This document shows, piece by piece, positions 61,931-64,000 of a stretch of 64,000 nt of DNA. The notes under the pieces are model-generated. The model searched no databases. It was given only the letters and a program-made list of their open reading frames with translations, and was not told the DNA's origin. The stretch comes from Anisus vortex. Its lineage: Eukaryota; Mollusca; Gastropoda; Planorbidae. A program made the translations under genes and the position numbers. Location: NCBI GenBank assembly GCA_949126835.1, contig CASBPS010000048.1, positions 1,129,501 through 1,193,500 of the forward strand, given 5' to 3'. The stretch's first letter is position 1; each line of letters starts with the position of its first letter.

Positions 61931-64000
61931 ATTACTGCGTCATGGTTTAAACTCCGACTAGCAAATGGAGAGGAAGTAAATCGCTCGTGGCTATTATATT
62001 CACCAATTAATAAAGCTGCTTACTGTTCCTGCTGTCTATTGTTTACATCGTCAAGTTCAAACTCACGATCTTCATTTGAGTTAACCAATGGTTTCAACAA
62101 ATGGAGAAAGCCAGAAAGACTACAGTCTCATGAAAACAGTCTCGGACACCGCAGATCTTTTACTACATGGAAGGAAGCTGAGCGGAGGATAATTGATAAA
62201 ACTGGAATTGATGTCCAGCCGAGCGGAGGATAATTGATAAAACTGGAATTGATGTCCAGGTCCAAGCTCAAATTCAATTGGTAAAACAACGTTGGCGCGA
62301 TATTTTGAAAAGAATAATTACCTGTATTAAGTTTCTAGTTTCATAAAATTTGGCACTGCTGGTCATGAGGAACATCTGCATAAGGACGAGGATACAAATG
62401 TTGGAAAATTTTCTCTCTGTAATCATACTCGTTGCTCAGTATGATCCACTGTTAGAAAAACATCTACAACATGCCCGAGAAAATCCAGTTTCAGTATCTT
62501 ATTTATCACCGGAAATCCATAATGAATTTATCCACCTACTTGCATCGACTGTAAGGAATCAGCTGTAGAGTGAAATCAGAAGTACTACAGTATCTTAATT
62601 GACTCAACACCCGATCTAGGACACAAGGAACAGCTATCTCAAGTCATCAGATTTGTGGATGGGGATTTTCAAACTAAAAAAGTAACCATCAAAGAATCAT
62701 TTTTAGATTTTGTTCAGATACATCCCAAAGACGCAGCAAGCCTTGAAAGAGTTATCGTAGAGAAACTGGAATTGGATAACATACCTCTAGCCGACTGTCG
62801 TTCACAATGTCATGACAATGCTGCTGTAATGACTGGGCATATATCCGGCCTTCAACAGCGAACATGTGCCAGAAATCACAGAGCATTGTTCGTCAACTGT
62901 GACAACCACAGCTTAAACTTAGAAGGAGTACACTCAACTAAACAGGATCCAGTTGTTATCACATTTTTAGAACAGATTAAAGTATAGGCCTATAATTGTT
63001 TTTCTCTCGTTCAACAACTCGTTGGAAAGAATTAAAAAGAATTTTGCCAATCACAGTGAAGAGAGAGTCTGAAACACACTGGAGTGCACGATCAGAAGCT
63101 GTTAAAGCTATTTATGAAGGACTAGATGAACTAGTAGGGCGTTTGGAAAATTATCAGAAGATATTACTATGACGCATGACACCAGAAGTGATGCAGAAAC
63201 TTTGCTGGCAAGTATATTAAACTTTAACTTCCTTGTTTTGTTTCATTTCTTGAACATCATACTTGGGAAAATTGATCGTGTCCAGAAACGGTTGCAGGAT
63301 CCTACTATGAATTTCAAGGAAGCAGCATCTGATCTTGAATCGCTGGAGCAAGAGCTTATCAACATTCGTAATAATTTGAGCCAGGTTGCGGTAGACAATG
63401 GAAAAACAAGATGCACAACTGGGGAATCTAGGTTGACAGAAGGATTAGACGACATCGGAGGATGCCTGGAGGATTAGCAAGAGCTGCAGGACTTTCTGCA
63501 GAAGAAGAAATTGCACGTGTTATGAACAGCGTAATTGATAGACTCAAACAGGAGGTAATTACGTCTAAAAAGCTAAACATCAAATTTGGATTTTTACTAG
63601 ACATCAAAACTCTTCTCGCTGAGACAAATGTCGATGCACTTCGGCAAAATTGCTTAGATTTTGGAAATTTCTACGACACTGACGTCAATGGTCACGAATT
63701 GTGCACAGCAATCGGAGACTGCAAAATGCTGCTCAGTGCCCGGACTGAAGTTCTACCGGAATTTTCTTTGGATCTTCTTGGTTTTATTGTTTCATATGGA
63801 GATGACGTATTTCCGAATCTGCGCATTTCAATGCAAATACTTCTAACAAATTGCTATTTCAATTGCAAGCTGTGAGCGGTCTTTCAGCAAACTGAAGCTT
63901 ATTTTGTCTTATTTACGTGCTTCAATGGAACAAGATCGTCTGAGTGATCTTACACTCCTAAGCATTGAACGAGAAACACTTGAGAATATTAATTTTGACA
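61931..64000 (+). pseudogene. hAT transposase, ZMYM1-like, with frameshifts and stops
   Basis: The protein order is clear. A TTF-type zinc finger (SWLLYSPINKAAYCSCCLLF) is followed by NGFNKWRKPERLQSHENSLG. The DUF4371-like part has YDPLLEKHL and VSYLSPEIHNEF. The RNase-H-like core has ILIDSTPDL, SQCHDNAAVMTG and LFVNCDNHSLNL, then a TRWKELK segment and ETHWSARSEAVKAIYEGLDE. The C-terminal dimerisation region has CERSFSKLKLILSYLR and DRLSDLTLLSIE. Breaks are a 41-bp tandem duplication at 62178-62259 that shifts the frame to a stop at 62231-62233, a stop near 62345, a stop at 62566, a stop at 62985, and frameshifts near 63170, 63460 and 63850. It cannot make a full transposase. It continues beyond the window. 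Confidence 0.85.
62178..62259. repeat. 41-bp tandem duplication in the hAT coding region
   Basis: GAGCGGAGGATAATTGATAA and the following bases to GATGTCCAG appear at 62180-62218 and again at 62221-62259, offset by 41 bp. The length is not a multiple of 3, so it breaks the transposase frame. The match to the 41-bp satellite period is coincidental: the sequences are unrelated. Confidence 0.85.

Larger units (their letters stand above)
61459..64000 (+). mobile_element. Autonomous-type hAT transposon (ZMYM1-like), decayed, cut by the window edge
   Basis: The left end reads CAGTGGCGTAGCTAGG, a typical hAT terminal inverted repeat, followed by GGGCGCC-rich subterminal repeats (61497-61530 and 61645-61675). 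The coding remnant at 61931-64000 gives the superfamily. The right terminus and target duplication lie outside the window, so I cannot confirm the boundaries. The sequence just left of the terminus, CTATAGCC, would be the expected duplication. Confidence 0.8.

Noticed and set aside
62178..62259. Link between the 41-bp duplication in the hAT and the 41-bp satellite
   Set aside because: Only the length matches; the sequences are unrelated.

Overview
This is metazoan nuclear DNA, probably from a marine invertebrate. It shows GT-AG introns, a chromokinesin gene, CR1-like and RTE-like LINE remnants, tRNA-derived SINEs, hAT-type DNA transposons and many minisatellites. I cannot name the species, and nothing prokaryotic is present.

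The only convincing host gene is the 5' part of a KIF4-like kinesin on the minus strand. Eight exons can be read from about 52,257 down to about 385: 52257-52020, 50472-50279, 50194-50105, 49922-49759, 49660-49566, 3444-3325, 3185-3010 and 578-~385. Every junction keeps the reading frame. Together they give about 423 residues: a complete motor domain, the neck, and the start of the coiled-coil stalk. The gene continues past position 1. The introns without large insertions are short (84-182 bp); three others are expanded by repeats. Intron 1 holds a 1,386-bp element with an 8-bp target duplication. Intron 5 is 46.1 kb and holds a 45.4-kb tandem array plus a SINE. Intron 7 holds an antisense CR1-like LINE and a 27-bp minisatellite.

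The array (4116-49504) dominates the window. It is a 41-bp AT-rich satellite of about 1,106 units in one orientation, with no reading frame of 60 codons or more. Its phase is almost perfectly kept: twelve 6-bp insertions, two 1-bp insertions and one 1-bp deletion account for every base between the first and last unit. Sequence variants define nested higher-order repeats (410 bp, 1,892 bp, and blocks of about 2-5 kb). Read in the sense of the kinesin gene, most units carry a branch-point-like ACTAAT followed by TTTCAG. The intron therefore contains roughly a thousand potential decoy 3' splice sites.

From 52.3 to 64 kb lies a repeat-rich region upstream of the kinesin with no convincing host gene. 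It contains a 233-bp hAT-like MITE with an 8-bp target duplication, a 5'-truncated CR1-like LINE, three copies of one SINE family and one copy of another, and a run of minisatellites (periods 16, 18, 60, 32 and 14 bp). It also has an RTE-like LINE fragment nested in the 60-bp repeat, a second LINE C-terminal fragment, and a decayed autonomous hAT/ZMYM1-like transposon that runs off the right edge.
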